Below are positions 44,094 through 53,020 of a stretch of DNA of 64,000 nt, one piece after another; position 1 is the first letter of the stretch, and every line of letters begins with the position of its first letter. Made by a program: the position numbers and the translations under genes. Source of the stretch: SIG307 sp964609025 (lineage in GTDB: Bacteria > Bacillota > Clostridia > Lachnospirales > Lachnospiraceae); contig CAZSQM010000005.1 of NCBI GenBank assembly GCA_964609025.1, positions 54,622 to 118,621 on the forward strand, given 5' to 3'. Under the pieces are notes generated by a model. The model searched no databases. It had not been told where the DNA came from and saw nothing but the letters and a program-made list of their open reading frames with translations.

Positions 44094-45533
44094 TTAATTC
44101 AACCCGTCCATACACTGATGCGCCATTTCCGCGCGCTCGCTGCCCGGATATTGATTAACTACCATCTGTAAATAAATTCTTGCCTTGCTCTCATCCCCGC
44201 TGCGCTGATAGGAACGCCCGAGAAAGTACAACGTATCCGCGTCCGTACCGCCCACGCGGTAAACTGCCTCCAAATATGATATCGCATCTTCATACTTTCC
44301 GGCATTATATAACTCATGCCCGTACTCATACCCGTACACTTTTATCTTATCGGATACCTCCTTCAGAATCTCCTGATACAGCGCCGCAGTTTTCCAACGG
44401 GCAGACGCCGTTTCTTTCCGCTCTAGCAGCCGGTCCGCATAAGAAATCAAGTCATCCAGTACCGACGCGGGAGCTTCCTCTTCCTCGGCCTTTGCTATCT
44501 TCTCCTGTATTTTTGGATACTCCGCAATCAGAAGAAGCACCTCTTCATACGCCGCCGCATCAAACGCAGTTGCCGATTCGTTCTCCTGCTTCAGCGCCGC
44601 AAGGCTGCTCTCCGCTTTCGCAAGCTTGTCCTCCAAATCCCTTTTCTCATTCTGCAAAACGGAAATCGATGCCGTATAGGAAGCAATTTCCGCGCCGTAA
44701 TCCCGTTCTTCGCCTGCGTACTCCGCCTTCACATTCGAGCGCACCGTCGGGACTACCAGCCAGTAGAGTACCGCAATTCCGATGAGAATGCCCGCAAAAA
44801 AGGTAATAAATGCAATATAATTGGGCTTGTCCTCCTGAAAGGAAACCGTCGGCGGCGCAATATGGTACGAAGAACTCTCTATCTTCTTTTCGGTATGTAC
44901 CGCACCTTCCTCCGTATTTAACACCTGCTCCACTTCCATAAGGTAAGACAGCGTTGTCGTATTTGCCACATCGGTTTTCTGCGCCCGCAACAGACACCGC
45001 TTTGCTTTTTCATGCTCGCCGTTCTTGATATAAAGCAGCGCAAGAAGCTGCAAGGCTCTCACATAGCCCGGACGAACGCTGACAACCTTTCTCAGCTGGA
45101 GCATTGCAAGGTCGTCGCTTCCCTGCTTTGCGTAAGCAAGCGCCTGATTAAATTTTTTAACGGTCTGGTTGATTGCGTCTAACTTCGCCGGATTGGACTG
45201 CACCTTGTTTATAAAATAATCCGCAAGGTTATGTTCCGGTACAAAATGTTTACTGATAATCCACTCGCTTAATGCGGCGACCGCCTCTCCCAGTTCAAAA
45301 TAAACCAGTCCGAGCAGATTGCGCGCCTGTATATTCCGTTTGTTACATTCCAAACTTCGTTTCAACATGATTACAGCGCCGGACAAATCCCTCACCTGCG
45401 CTCTGGTCAGACCCTCGTTATAGTATCGGTTCGACAGCCGGCATAAATGTTGTGCGACAGCGATATCGGTCCCGCAGCGTTCACAATACCGGCGGTTTCG
45501 CCCTATCTCATATCCGCATTTCGGACAATCCAT
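44094..45533 (-). CDS. Zinc-ribbon TPR membrane protein
   Basis: Protein of 479 residues. An N-terminal zinc ribbon (CPKCGYEIGRNRRYCERCG) opens it. TPR-like repeats run from about 25 to 205 (for example AVIMLKRSLECNKRNIQARN and GYVRALQLLALLYIKNGEHE). One membrane helix follows near 243 (AFITFFAGILIGIAVLYWLV), then a coiled coil (about 270-310), and a C-terminal TPR pair ending in an outer-membrane-lipoprotein-like pattern. It is probably a membrane scaffold. It forms a unit with the 47-codon gene 8 bases upstream and lies just before spoIIA; a link with sporulation is only suggested by position. Confidence 0.75.
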   Translation of the reverse strand: MDCPKCGYEIGRNRRYCERCGTDIAVAQHLCRLSNRYYNEGLTRAQVRDLSGAVIMLKRSLECNKRNIQARNLLGLVYFELGEAVAALSEWIISKHFVPEHNLADYFINKVQSNPAKLDAINQTVKKFNQALAYAKQGSDDLAMLQLRKVVSVRPGYVRALQLLALLYIKNGEHEKAKRCLLRAQKTDVANTTTLSYLMEVEQVLNTEEGAVHTEKKIESSSYHIAPPTVSFQEDKPNYIAFITFFAGILIGIAVLYWLVVPTVRSNVKAEYAGEERDYGAEIASYTASISVLQNEKRDLEDKLAKAESSLAALKQENESATAFDAAAYEEVLLLIAEYPKIQEKIAKAEEEEAPASVLDDLISYADRLLERKETASARWKTAALYQEILKEVSDKIKVYGYEYGHELYNAGKYEDAISYLEAVYRVGGTDADTLYFLGRSYQRSGDESKARIYLQMVVNQYPGSERAEMAHQCMDGLN

Positions 45534-45541
45534 CGCAATCC

Positions 45542-45685
45542 CTACCTTTTCTCCTTTTTTCCCGTAACTACCTGTTCCAGTAAATCCGACAAATCCGTCA
45601 AATCGTTGTTCAAAATCGCCTCTTCTGCCTGGTCAATCTCCAGACTCGGCTGAAACTTCGCAAGTTCCTCTTCGTAATTCAACAT
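45542..45685 (-). CDS. Small acidic protein, 47 aa
   Basis: Short acidic protein starting MLNYEEELAKFQPSLEIDQA and ending with a basic GKKEKR. The ATG lies behind AGGAGGAAAAGG. It precedes the zinc-ribbon TPR gene by 8 bases and is probably its operon partner. No function known; helical and soluble by composition. Confidence 0.6.
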   Translation of the reverse strand: MLNYEEELAKFQPSLEIDQAEEAILNNDLTDLSDLLEQVVTGKKEKR

Positions 45686-45796
45686 GCCTTTTCCTCCTGC
45701 CTTGTACAAACTCCAAAACAGCCTCTCTATCACTATCATATAGAGAAACGCCGTAAAAATCAATAGCTTCTCCCCACTTTTTTTATTCTCCTTCAC

Positions 45797-45840
45797 AAAA
45801 AAAGGCAATATTGCTCCTTTTTTGAACAATATCGCCCTTT
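45797..45840 (-). terminator. Terminator after valS
   Basis: GGGCGATATTG pairs with CAATATTGCC across a 13-base loop, followed by TTTTTTTG on the minus strand. Confidence 0.85.
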
Positions 45841-45888
45841 CCCGCCATTTTTCCGCGTTTGGGAACCTTCCGCATACGCCGCCGCGTT

Positions 45889-48597
45889 TTACCGCGTACC
45901 TGCGAAATGCGCCAGACGTTCTTCTACCTGCGCCATCATGGAAGTATACTTTTCAAGCTTTGCGCGCTCCTCGGCAAGCTTTGCTTCCGGTGCTTTATTG
46001 ACAAAGTTCGGATTGGCAAGCATGCCGTTGACGCGCTTTAACTCACCTGTAAGCCTCGTCTTTTCCTTTTGCAGACGTTCTATCTCTTTTTCAATATCAA
46101 CCAGATCCGCAAACGGAATAGAAATTGTGGCATTCGGAATTACTGCGGATACCGCGTCCGCGTCAATGCCTTCCTTCGTCGCCTGAATCGCTACCTCACT
46201 TGCCCCGCCCAGCGTTGCAAAGAATACCCTGCTGTTCTCAAAAATGCTCCGCACCTTCTCCGATTCGGAAACAACAAAAACCTTCGCCTTCCGGCTCGGC
46301 GGCACATTCATTTCCGTGCGGACATTACGGATGCCCTTTACGGCATCCTTGATTAACTCAACCGCTTCCTCCTCTGCCGCAAAGGAACTGCTTTCGCTGT
46401 ACTCCGGCCATGCGGAAATCATAATGGACTCCTCCGCCTGATTGCCTTCCAGCTCCTTTAACGTACAGAAAATTTCCTCGGTAACAAACGGCATATACGG
46501 ATGCAGGAGCTTTAACGCATCGGTCAGGACATGGCGTAACGTCCAGATTGCCGCTGCCTTGCTCTTCTCGTCGGTTCCGTACAGACGCGGCTTTACCATC
46601 TCGATATACCAGTCGCAGAATTCCTCCCAGATAAAATCATAAATCTTCTGGGCGGCGATTCCAAGCTCAAACTTATCAAGATTCTCGGTTACCTCCCTTA
46701 CAAGGGTATTGGCTTTGGAGAGAATCCACTTATCCGCGTCGGTAAGCGCCGCGGTGTCTACCGTATCCGCTACCGCCGCTGCCTTCATGGCGTCGCTTGC
46801 GTCCTCCGCAAGCATCTGCTGCATATTCATCATAATAAAGCGGCTTGCATTCCATACTTTGTTTGCAAAGTTACGGCTCGCCTCAACGCGTTCCATGTAA
46901 AAACGCATGTCATTGCCCGGCGCGTTTCCGGTAATCAGCGTGAAGCGGAGCGCATCCGCACCGTACTTATCGATAATTTCCAGCGGGTCGATTCCGTTTC
47001 CTAAGGACTTACTCATCTTTCTTCCCTGGGAGTCGCGTACCAGACCGTGGAACAGCACCGTCTTAAACGGCTTCTCCTGCATATGCTCGTAGCCCGAGAA
47101 AATCATACGGATTACCCAGAAGAAAATAATATCGTAACCCGTTACCAGCACATCCGTCGGATAAAAATACTTCAAATCCTCCGTCATTTCCGGCCAGCCG
47201 AGGGTCGAGAACGGCCACAATGCGGACGAGAACCATGTGTCAAGCGTATCCGGGTCCTGCTCCAAATGCTCGCAGCCGCATTTCGGACAAACCTTCGGTG
47301 CGTCCGCCGTCTTCGCTACGGTAATCTCGCCGCACTTTGCACAGTAATACGCCGGAATCCGGTGGCCCCACCAGAGCTGTCTGGAAATACACCAGTCGCG
47401 GATGTTGTCGGTCCAGTTAAAATAAGTTTTCTCCATGCGCTCCGGCACTAACGTAATTTCCTTATTCTTTACCGCTTCTACCGCAGGCTTGATTAATTCC
47501 TCCATGCGTACAAACCACTGCTGCTTGATTAACGGCTCTACCGTTGTCTTACAGCGGTCGTGGGTGCCTACATTATGGGTATAATCCTCGATGCGAACCA
47601 ACAGCCCCATTTCGTCAAGCTCTTTGACAATCTGCTTTCTTGCCTCATACCGGTCCATTCCCGCAAACTTTCCGCCGGCTTCGTTGATGGTCGCGTCGTC
47701 GTTCATAATATTAATTTCCGGCAGATTATGACGCTTTCCTACCTCGAAATCGTTCGGGTCGTGCGCCGGCGTAATTTTAACAACACCCGTACCGAAATCC
47801 TTTTCTACATATTCGTCCGCAATAATCGGAATCTCACGGTCTACAAACGGCACCTTTACGGTCTTTCCTACCAGATGTGCATACCGCTCGTCGCCCGGAT
47901 GTACCGCTACCGCCGTATCTCCTAACATCGTTTCCGGACGGGTCGTTGCAAACTCCAAAAACTCATCGGTTCCGACTACCGGATACTTAATATGCCAGAA
48001 ATGCCCCGCCTGCTCCTCGTACTCTACCTCGGCGTCCGAAATGGAGGTCTTACAAACCGGACACCAGTTGACGATGCGGGAACCCTTATAAATCATTTTC
48101 TTTTCATAGAGCTTTACAAATACTTCCTCGACTGCCTTATTGCAACCCTCGTCCATAGTAAAGCGCTCTCTGTCCCAGTCGCAGGAGGAACCGAGCTTCT
48201 TTAGCTGGCTGATAATACGTCCGCCGTACTCCTTTTTCCATTCCCACGCGCGTTTCAAAAACCCTTCCCGCCCAAGGTCATGCTTATCGATTCCTTCCTT
48301 CTTCATCTGCTCGATAATCTTTACCTCGGTCGCAATGCTGGCATGGTCCGTTCCCGGCTGCCACAGCGCATTATAGCCCTGCATCCTCTTATAGCGGATT
48401 AAAATATCCTGCATGGTATTATCCAATGCGTGTCCCATGTGAAGCTGTCCGGTAATGTTCGGCGGCGGAATCACAATCGTAAACGGTTTCTTCTTCGCGT
48501 CCGGCTCGGCATGGAAATACTTCTTCTCCAGCCACTTCGCATACAATCTGTCTTCTATGTCCTTCGGGTCATAGGTCTTTGCCAATTCTTTCTGCAT
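45889..48597 (-). CDS. valS: Valyl-tRNA synthetase
   Basis: Class I aminoacyl-tRNA synthetase of 902 residues that charges tRNA-Val. The HIGH motif appears as PPNITGQLHMGHALDNTM near residue 48 and KMSKS as GRKMSKSLGNGIDPLE near 525. The editing domain lies between (about 170-340, with FATTRPETMLGDTAVAVHPG). A CP1-associated zinc site (CAKCGE then CPKCGCEH) is present, and the C-terminal coiled-coil arm ends in LEKYTSMMAQVEERL. Expression is controlled by the upstream T-box leader. ATG follows GGAGGAAATG. Confidence 0.97.
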   Translation of the reverse strand: MQKELAKTYDPKDIEDRLYAKWLEKKYFHAEPDAKKKPFTIVIPPPNITGQLHMGHALDNTMQDILIRYKRMQGYNALWQPGTDHASIATEVKIIEQMKKEGIDKHDLGREGFLKRAWEWKKEYGGRIISQLKKLGSSCDWDRERFTMDEGCNKAVEEVFVKLYEKKMIYKGSRIVNWCPVCKTSISDAEVEYEEQAGHFWHIKYPVVGTDEFLEFATTRPETMLGDTAVAVHPGDERYAHLVGKTVKVPFVDREIPIIADEYVEKDFGTGVVKITPAHDPNDFEVGKRHNLPEINIMNDDATINEAGGKFAGMDRYEARKQIVKELDEMGLLVRIEDYTHNVGTHDRCKTTVEPLIKQQWFVRMEELIKPAVEAVKNKEITLVPERMEKTYFNWTDNIRDWCISRQLWWGHRIPAYYCAKCGEITVAKTADAPKVCPKCGCEHLEQDPDTLDTWFSSALWPFSTLGWPEMTEDLKYFYPTDVLVTGYDIIFFWVIRMIFSGYEHMQEKPFKTVLFHGLVRDSQGRKMSKSLGNGIDPLEIIDKYGADALRFTLITGNAPGNDMRFYMERVEASRNFANKVWNASRFIMMNMQQMLAEDASDAMKAAAVADTVDTAALTDADKWILSKANTLVREVTENLDKFELGIAAQKIYDFIWEEFCDWYIEMVKPRLYGTDEKSKAAAIWTLRHVLTDALKLLHPYMPFVTEEIFCTLKELEGNQAEESIMISAWPEYSESSSFAAEEEAVELIKDAVKGIRNVRTEMNVPPSRKAKVFVVSESEKVRSIFENSRVFFATLGGASEVAIQATKEGIDADAVSAVIPNATISIPFADLVDIEKEIERLQKEKTRLTGELKRVNGMLANPNFVNKAPEAKLAEERAKLEKYTSMMAQVEERLAHFAGTR

Positions 48598-48682
48598 ACA
48601 TTTCCTCCTTACATTGAATGTTCCGTAACATTTTTTGCTTTATAGAAACGTACTTCAACACGGTATTTCCTATAAAGCAAAA

Positions 48683-48960
48683 AAGGCCGATTCGCCCGCT
48701 AAGGACGAATCGACCGTGGTACCACCTTAATTTACAGCGTCCGCACGACGCTGCCTCTTTGTCTTTAACGGAACTACCCGGCATTTCCTACTTTCTCCCG
48801 AAAACCTGTAAAAACTCTCGGGCATTGATTCAGAAATGCTGCTCCAAAGCTACCTTCCATAAGCAAGCCCTTACGAAACCTTTCAGCCGGTGAGTTTCGC
48901 TCTCTTTCAGGATGACTTATGTACTCCTCTTTTTCCGCGCATTTGAACGATATGCCCTTA
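48683..48960 (-). ncRNA. T-box leader RNA of valS
   Basis: Transcribed leader that senses uncharged tRNA-Val. The conserved antiterminator bulge AAGGTGGTACCACGG is at 48728-48714. The Stem I AGTA element occurs near 48922, and a candidate specifier GTA (valine) lies in the loop at 48853-48851. The terminator GGTCGATTCG to CGAATCGGCC followed by TTTTTT is at 48716-48683 and is mutually exclusive with the antiterminator. With the EAL-gene promoter this accounts for the 48598-49132 gap. Confidence 0.92.
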
Positions 48961-49027
48961 TCATAAAGGAAGCTGTAAAAAAAGTCAAGAGGCAGAAAAT
49001 ATTTTTATCAAAAAAGCCAAAAAATGT

Positions 49028-49056
49028 TTGTCTTTTTCGTGAATTTGCGGTATAAT
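49028..49056 (+). promoter_or_regulatory. Predicted sigma-A promoter of the EAL-domain gene
   Basis: TTGTCT (49028-49033) and TATAAT (49051-49056) are 17 bases apart, about 75 bases before the start codon. Confidence 0.7.
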
Positions 49057-49132
49057 TTCTTTGGGACGCGTTTAATTTAAGGCAACTATGTCTTTTTTGT
49101 TTATTATATTGTCAAAAGGAGAGAGGAATTCG

Positions 49133-51250
49133 ATGAAATACACACAAGGGGTTTCGTTGGAGCAGACTGAACTGTTAGACGAGCTAACCGGGATTTATAA
49201 CCGTCAGGGGTTTCTTACCGCTACCGAACAGCTTTTGAAAGCTCATCCGGATTTGCAATTTTGTCTGATTTACTGGAATATCCGCAAGTTCAGAATTACC
49301 AATGATTTATTCGGTTGGGAATCCGGTGACAAAATTTTGATTCACTGGGCAAATAATCTCACCGAACTGCTGCACGGCAAACTTGCTGTTTACGGTCGTC
49401 TGGAGCATGATAACTTTGTTTGCTGCGTACAGGAAAGCTTCCTCGAAAACGACGAGTGGACCAAACTCGGCGAAATCAGTTATGCTACCGACGAAACGGA
49501 ATATCACTTCTATTCCTGCTGCGGACTATATAAAATCACGGACCGCACCCTTCCGATCTCCGCCATGATTGACAAAGCCCGTGCTGCCATGGAAACAATC
49601 AAGAACAACTATATGACCCTTTACGCATGGTACGATGATGCAATCTGGAACACGCTTTTGGAAGAACAGCGCATGAACAGTGAATTTAAAACTGCGATTG
49701 CCGAAAAGCAGTTTCAAGTGTATTATCAGCCGATTTGCCGCGCCAGTGACGGACTTATCACGGGTGCGGAAGCGTTAGTCCGCTGGCTTCACCCGACAAA
49801 GGGAATGATTTCCCCGGGCACGTTTATTCCGCTGTTTGAAAAAAACGGATTTATCAGTATCCTGGACCGTTATGTCTGGAACGAAGTGTGCGCCATGCAG
49901 CAGTCCCGTCTGGATCAGGGTTTGGAAACCGTATCGGTTTCCGTGAATGTATCCCGTGTTGAATTTTACAATCCGAACCTTTGCGAAGATATCCGGGATA
50001 TTGTAAAGGCACATTGTATTTCTCCCGAATTGCTCAAAATCGAAATCACGGAAAGCGCTTATGCCGACAACCCGATGCAGGTACTGGAGGCGGTAAAAAA
50101 ACTGCATACCTACGGTTTTTCGGTTTTAATGGATGACTTCGGAAGCGGGTATTCCTCTTTAAATATGCTAAAAGACCTTCCGATTGATGTCTTAAAGATT
50201 GATATGCGTTTTCTTGACAATTTCGGCAAAAGCCAGAAGGCCGCAATTGTTTTAGAGTCCATTATCCGTCTGGCTAAGTGGATGAAACTAAGCGTGGTGT
50301 CGGAGGGTGTGGAAACCCAGACCGAGTGGGAATATCTGCGGAGCGTAGAATGCGATTTGGTGCAGGGGTATTATTTTTACAAACCGATGCCGCAGGACGA
50401 CTTTATGGCGCTGTTAGATCAAACAGCGGCAGACAGTGCAGACTTACTGTTCCACAGCCTTCCTGAAATCGATAATACCATTTTGGACGTGTTCCAACAG
50501 TCCAATACGCAAGAAAGCATCCTGTTTTACAGTATGCTCGGCGGAATGGGACTGTTGGAGGCGCACGGAGATACCGTCGAACTGCTTCGGGTCAACAAAG
50601 GCTATTACGAAGCAGTCTACCGCTCTCTGACGGAAGAAAAAAAGATTCTCAATCTGCCGATTGAAGATCCGGATCGGAGTATCCTTCTGGAGCAGTGCCG
50701 TATCGCAAAGGAAGAAAATAAAATACAGCAGTTCCAACTGCACCACAAACGCCGGGACGGCGTCTACGTCTGGCTCGCCATAAAGCTGCGTTACATAGGG
50801 GGCAGTCCGCGGCAGGCGCTCTATCTTTTCTCCGTGGATAATATCGACGATCAGAAAAAGGAAGAACAGAAACAATATATTGCCAATTACAGCACGGCGC
50901 TTTTAAAGATATTTGACCGGGTATACCATCTGGATTATTCCGCCCGTACGGCAGAACTGCTGTACAGTACCGGCGAGGATTTTATGCAGCAAAACCGTCT
51001 GTACCCTTTCGAAGACTTTTTGAACCACTTCGCCGCTATTTGTAATCCGGAAGAAGTCGAAACCATACAGCTTATAAAAACGAAAGAGTCCTTGGACGCG
51101 GCATTGAAACAGGCGAAGAAACAGCGGCTTTGCATTCGGTATCACCTTCCTTCCGAAAACGGATTCGTTCCGGCCCTTGCCTACTTTTTCCGGCTGGATC
51201 TGCCAGACGGAAACGGGCACTACCTTTGCTGCATAGAAAAAAATAATTGA
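49133..51250 (+). CDS. EAL-domain c-di-GMP phosphodiesterase with degenerate GGDEF domain
   Basis: Protein of 705 residues. A GGDEF-like domain (about 15-165) has GRLEHDNF in place of the GGDEF active site, so cyclase activity is lost. The EAL domain (about 180-425) keeps the catalytic set: EALVRWLHP, NVSRVEFYN, EITESAYAD, MDDFGSGYSSLNML, KIDMRFLD, EGVETQTEWEYL and VQGYYFYKPM. A PAS-like region and a further C-terminal domain (about 450-705) may sense a signal. It should hydrolyse c-di-GMP, probably allosterically tuned. Cytosolic with no membrane segment. ATG at 49133 lies behind AAAGGAGAGAGG. It ends five bases before the repeat element B. Confidence 0.9.
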   Translation: MKYTQGVSLEQTELLDELTGIYNRQGFLTATEQLLKAHPDLQFCLIYWNIRKFRITNDLFGWESGDKILIHWANNLTELLHGKLAVYGRLEHDNFVCCVQESFLENDEWTKLGEISYATDETEYHFYSCCGLYKITDRTLPISAMIDKARAAMETIKNNYMTLYAWYDDAIWNTLLEEQRMNSEFKTAIAEKQFQVYYQPICRASDGLITGAEALVRWLHPTKGMISPGTFIPLFEKNGFISILDRYVWNEVCAMQQSRLDQGLETVSVSVNVSRVEFYNPNLCEDIRDIVKAHCISPELLKIEITESAYADNPMQVLEAVKKLHTYGFSVLMDDFGSGYSSLNMLKDLPIDVLKIDMRFLDNFGKSQKAAIVLESIIRLAKWMKLSVVSEGVETQTEWEYLRSVECDLVQGYYFYKPMPQDDFMALLDQTAADSADLLFHSLPEIDNTILDVFQQSNTQESILFYSMLGGMGLLEAHGDTVELLRVNKGYYEAVYRSLTEEKKILNLPIEDPDRSILLEQCRIAKEENKIQQFQLHHKRRDGVYVWLAIKLRYIGGSPRQALYLFSVDNIDDQKKEEQKQYIANYSTALLKIFDRVYHLDYSARTAELLYSTGEDFMQQNRLYPFEDFLNHFAAICNPEEVETIQLIKTKESLDAALKQAKKQRLCIRYHLPSENGFVPALAYFFRLDLPDGNGHYLCCIEKNN

Positions 51251-51254
51251 TTTT

Positions 51255-51567
51255 CTATAAAGATTCAGGTGTCAAAACACATTCTGCTACAAAAGGAACT
51301 TTGCATAGAAGAAAGAGTCCTTGAGCTTTGTACAGGATATTAGACTTTCTTATTGCTCCGTTTGGTATCAGCAGTGCCCGGACAGGATGTCCGGGCAAGA
51401 CCGACACGCGCCATGGAAGATGCGTAGAGGTCGGTTGCGTGATTGCTTAACAAACAATTTTGGCGGAGCAATTAGAAAGACTTATATCCGAAACCAGAGA
51501 GAGGACTCTTTTTTTATACAAAGTTCCGTAATTGAAAGCAACCTTTTGACACCTGAATCCTATAAAG
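51255..51567. repeat. Dispersed repeat copy B: 313-bp nested palindromic element
   Basis: Both ends are inverted copies of the dispersed repeat: the left end starts CTATAAAGATTCAGGTGTCA and the right end finishes ACACCTGAATCCTATAAAG. Inside lies a 26-bp inverted repeat with three mismatches (51335-51360 against 51464-51489) and a 9-bp hairpin GCCCGGACA-GGA-TGTCCGGGC (51376-51396). There is no gene inside. It looks like a MITE-type element or a structured RNA, and fills the gap between the EAL and ECF genes. Confidence 0.75.
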
Positions 51568-51574
51568 TAAGAAA

Positions 51575-51606
51575 GGGGTGCCGCACCAATCAGTGCGACA
51601 GCCCCT
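51575..51606 (-). terminator. Terminator of the cobalamin uptake operon
   Basis: GGGGCTGTCGCAC pairs with GTGCGGCACCCC, followed by TTTCTTACTTT on the minus strand. The stem overlaps the stop codon of the S-component gene. Confidence 0.8.
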
Positions 51607-52141
51607 TTTCAAATAATCGGTTTGTATTTTTCATTACGCTTGTGATTGGATGGTATAACACAAGCATAAGGAAAAAATTACTGACCCCGTGTAGCAAATC
51701 CCAGGGAATTCCGGCCACCCACCATGCGAATGCCGTTCCCAGACCGCTCGCTATACTTCCTCCCATTGCACCGATAAACACATACGGAACGGAGCACAGC
51801 AGACCGAACAGCAGACCAAAAATGCCCGAAAAAACAGCCCAGGAAAGCGCAGACTTCATTTTCCGCAGAATCCTTGTCACCACGGCTAACAGCGGCCACA
51901 CATACAAATACATCAGCCACCACAATCCGAAGCCGTATATGCTTCCTTCGATCAGGATAAACACGGGAATGGCAAAATAGATGTTTTTCCCGAACCAGAG
52001 CGAAAAAATGATAATCCAGAAGGTAGTAAGCTCCACATTCGGCGCCCACGCAAGGGCGGCCTTGCACACTTCTATCACTGCTATCATCACGCCGATCAGG
52101 GCTATATTTTTCACGGTGAGCTTTAACGATGGTTTACTCAT
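51590..52141 (-). CDS. ECF transporter S component, predicted cobalamin uptake
   Basis: Membrane protein of 183 residues with about six helices (for example NIALIGVMIAVIEVCKAALA, YFAIPVFILIEGSIYGFGLW). The fold and length fit an ECF substrate-binding subunit. It lies 6 bases after the DUF4430-type gene and both are under the cobalamin riboswitch, which is the basis for the predicted substrate. The ATPase/T-component module must be elsewhere. RxxxxR-type motifs of other S families are not present. Specificity is inferred from the riboswitch, not the protein. Confidence 0.78.
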   Translation of the reverse strand: MSKPSLKLTVKNIALIGVMIAVIEVCKAALAWAPNVELTTFWIIIFSLWFGKNIYFAIPVFILIEGSIYGFGLWWLMYLYVWPLLAVVTRILRKMKSALSWAVFSGIFGLLFGLLCSVPYVFIGAMGGSIASGLGTAFAWWVAGIPWDLLHGVSNFFLMLVLYHPITSVMKNTNRLFEKGLSH

Positions 52142-52147
52142 GGAAAA

Positions 52148-52549
52148 TTACTGCCCCGTGTAAACAATCCGGAAGACATCCCCGTCTTCTACCGGCTGTG
52201 TGTCGATTCCGTAATTGCAGTATTCTCCGTTCACATAGAAGCTCCAATATGCCCCGTTCGTATTGTAATCGGCGGTTTCCCCGTTGATTGTCGTTACCAT
52301 CAGACCATATTCGCTCTCTGTTCCCGAAAATTCCAAGCCGTCCGCTTCCTCCATTGCCTGTCGCAAGAACTCTGCGTCCGTCTTTACTTCGTAGTCTGTT
52401 ACTTCTTCGGATTGGCTTACAACCTTAATTGTAATTGCCTTGCTGCCCTCTACCGGCTTTTCGCCAAACAGCACATATACGACTGCCAGTACGGCAACCA
52501 GTACGACTGCGAGTGCGACGCCAAGTATCTTTTTTGTTTTCGTCTTCAT
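52148..52549 (-). CDS. Membrane-anchored DUF4430 (transcobalamin-like) protein
   Basis: Protein of 133 residues with one N-terminal membrane helix (ILGVALAVVLVAVLAVVYVL) and an outside domain of about 95 residues of the DUF4430 type, which is similar to the C-terminal domain of animal transcobalamin. Its features are ITIKVVSQSEEVTDYEVKTD, ETADYNTNGAYWSFYVNGE and DGDVFRIVYTG. There is no lipobox cysteine. It is the first gene behind the riboswitch, with AAAGGAGAG before ATG. It probably captures cobamides outside and hands them to the S component 6 bases downstream. Confidence 0.82.
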   Translation of the reverse strand: MKTKTKKILGVALAVVLVAVLAVVYVLFGEKPVEGSKAITIKVVSQSEEVTDYEVKTDAEFLRQAMEEADGLEFSGTESEYGLMVTTINGETADYNTNGAYWSFYVNGEYCNYGIDTQPVEDGDVFRIVYTGQ

Positions 52550-52653
52550 CCAAACTCTCCTTTTATTTGATTTCCACAACTCCATCCACAGTTGTGCAGT
52601 GTAGAAAATTGTGGCAAAACCTTTATCACAGGAGTAGACACATGCGAAGAAAG

Positions 52654-52687
52654 AAAAAACGACCCTTTTGCTCACAAACAGGTCGTT
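52654..52687 (-). terminator. Riboswitch expression-platform terminator
   Basis: AACGACC (52687-52681) pairs with GGTCGTT (52664-52658), followed by TTTTTCTTTC on the minus strand, between the riboswitch and the DUF4430-type gene. This fits transcription-termination control. Confidence 0.8.
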
Positions 52688-52711
52688 GAAGGCATAGCTA
52701 TCCCAAGCATA

Positions 52712-52930
52712 AATAGTCCCTATGTTTCAACCAGTTACTCGTGGCTCCACAATATCATCCCAGGCAGGTCTTCTGACTCTGCGATCAACGCTTTATTTCG
52801 TCTTCTCGAACGGATACCCGCCAATGACATTACGCAATCCATGACTGCGGAAATAAAACTCCTGCATTACAGCGACGAGTTCGTGCAGGACTTCCACCTG
52901 CTTCCCTTTTCACCGAATCGAGCCTAAGCT
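52712..52930 (-). ncRNA. Cobalamin riboswitch
   Basis: Leader RNA that binds a cobalamin. On the minus strand it starts TTCGGTGAAAAGGGAAGCAG with GGTGGAAGTCCTGC, and later has the B12-box-like AGTCAGAAGACCTGCCT. Pairing stretches typical of the class (ACTCGTCGCTGTAATGC, CATTGGCGGGTATCC) lie between. It controls the DUF4430-type and S-component genes through the terminator at 52654-52687. Confidence 0.9.
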
Positions 52931-53020
52931 CATCCGACACCTGAAACGCTCTATTCACTTGGACTTGATTTTAATTCATTTCTCCCGTTTTGTCAATGCG
53001 CTCCCGCCCTCTTTTTACCG

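Noticed and set aside
52925..52950. Further copy of the dispersed repeat (GACACCTGAA) next to the cobalamin riboswitch
   Set aside because: Only about ten bases match and neither the hairpin nor the rest of the consensus is present.
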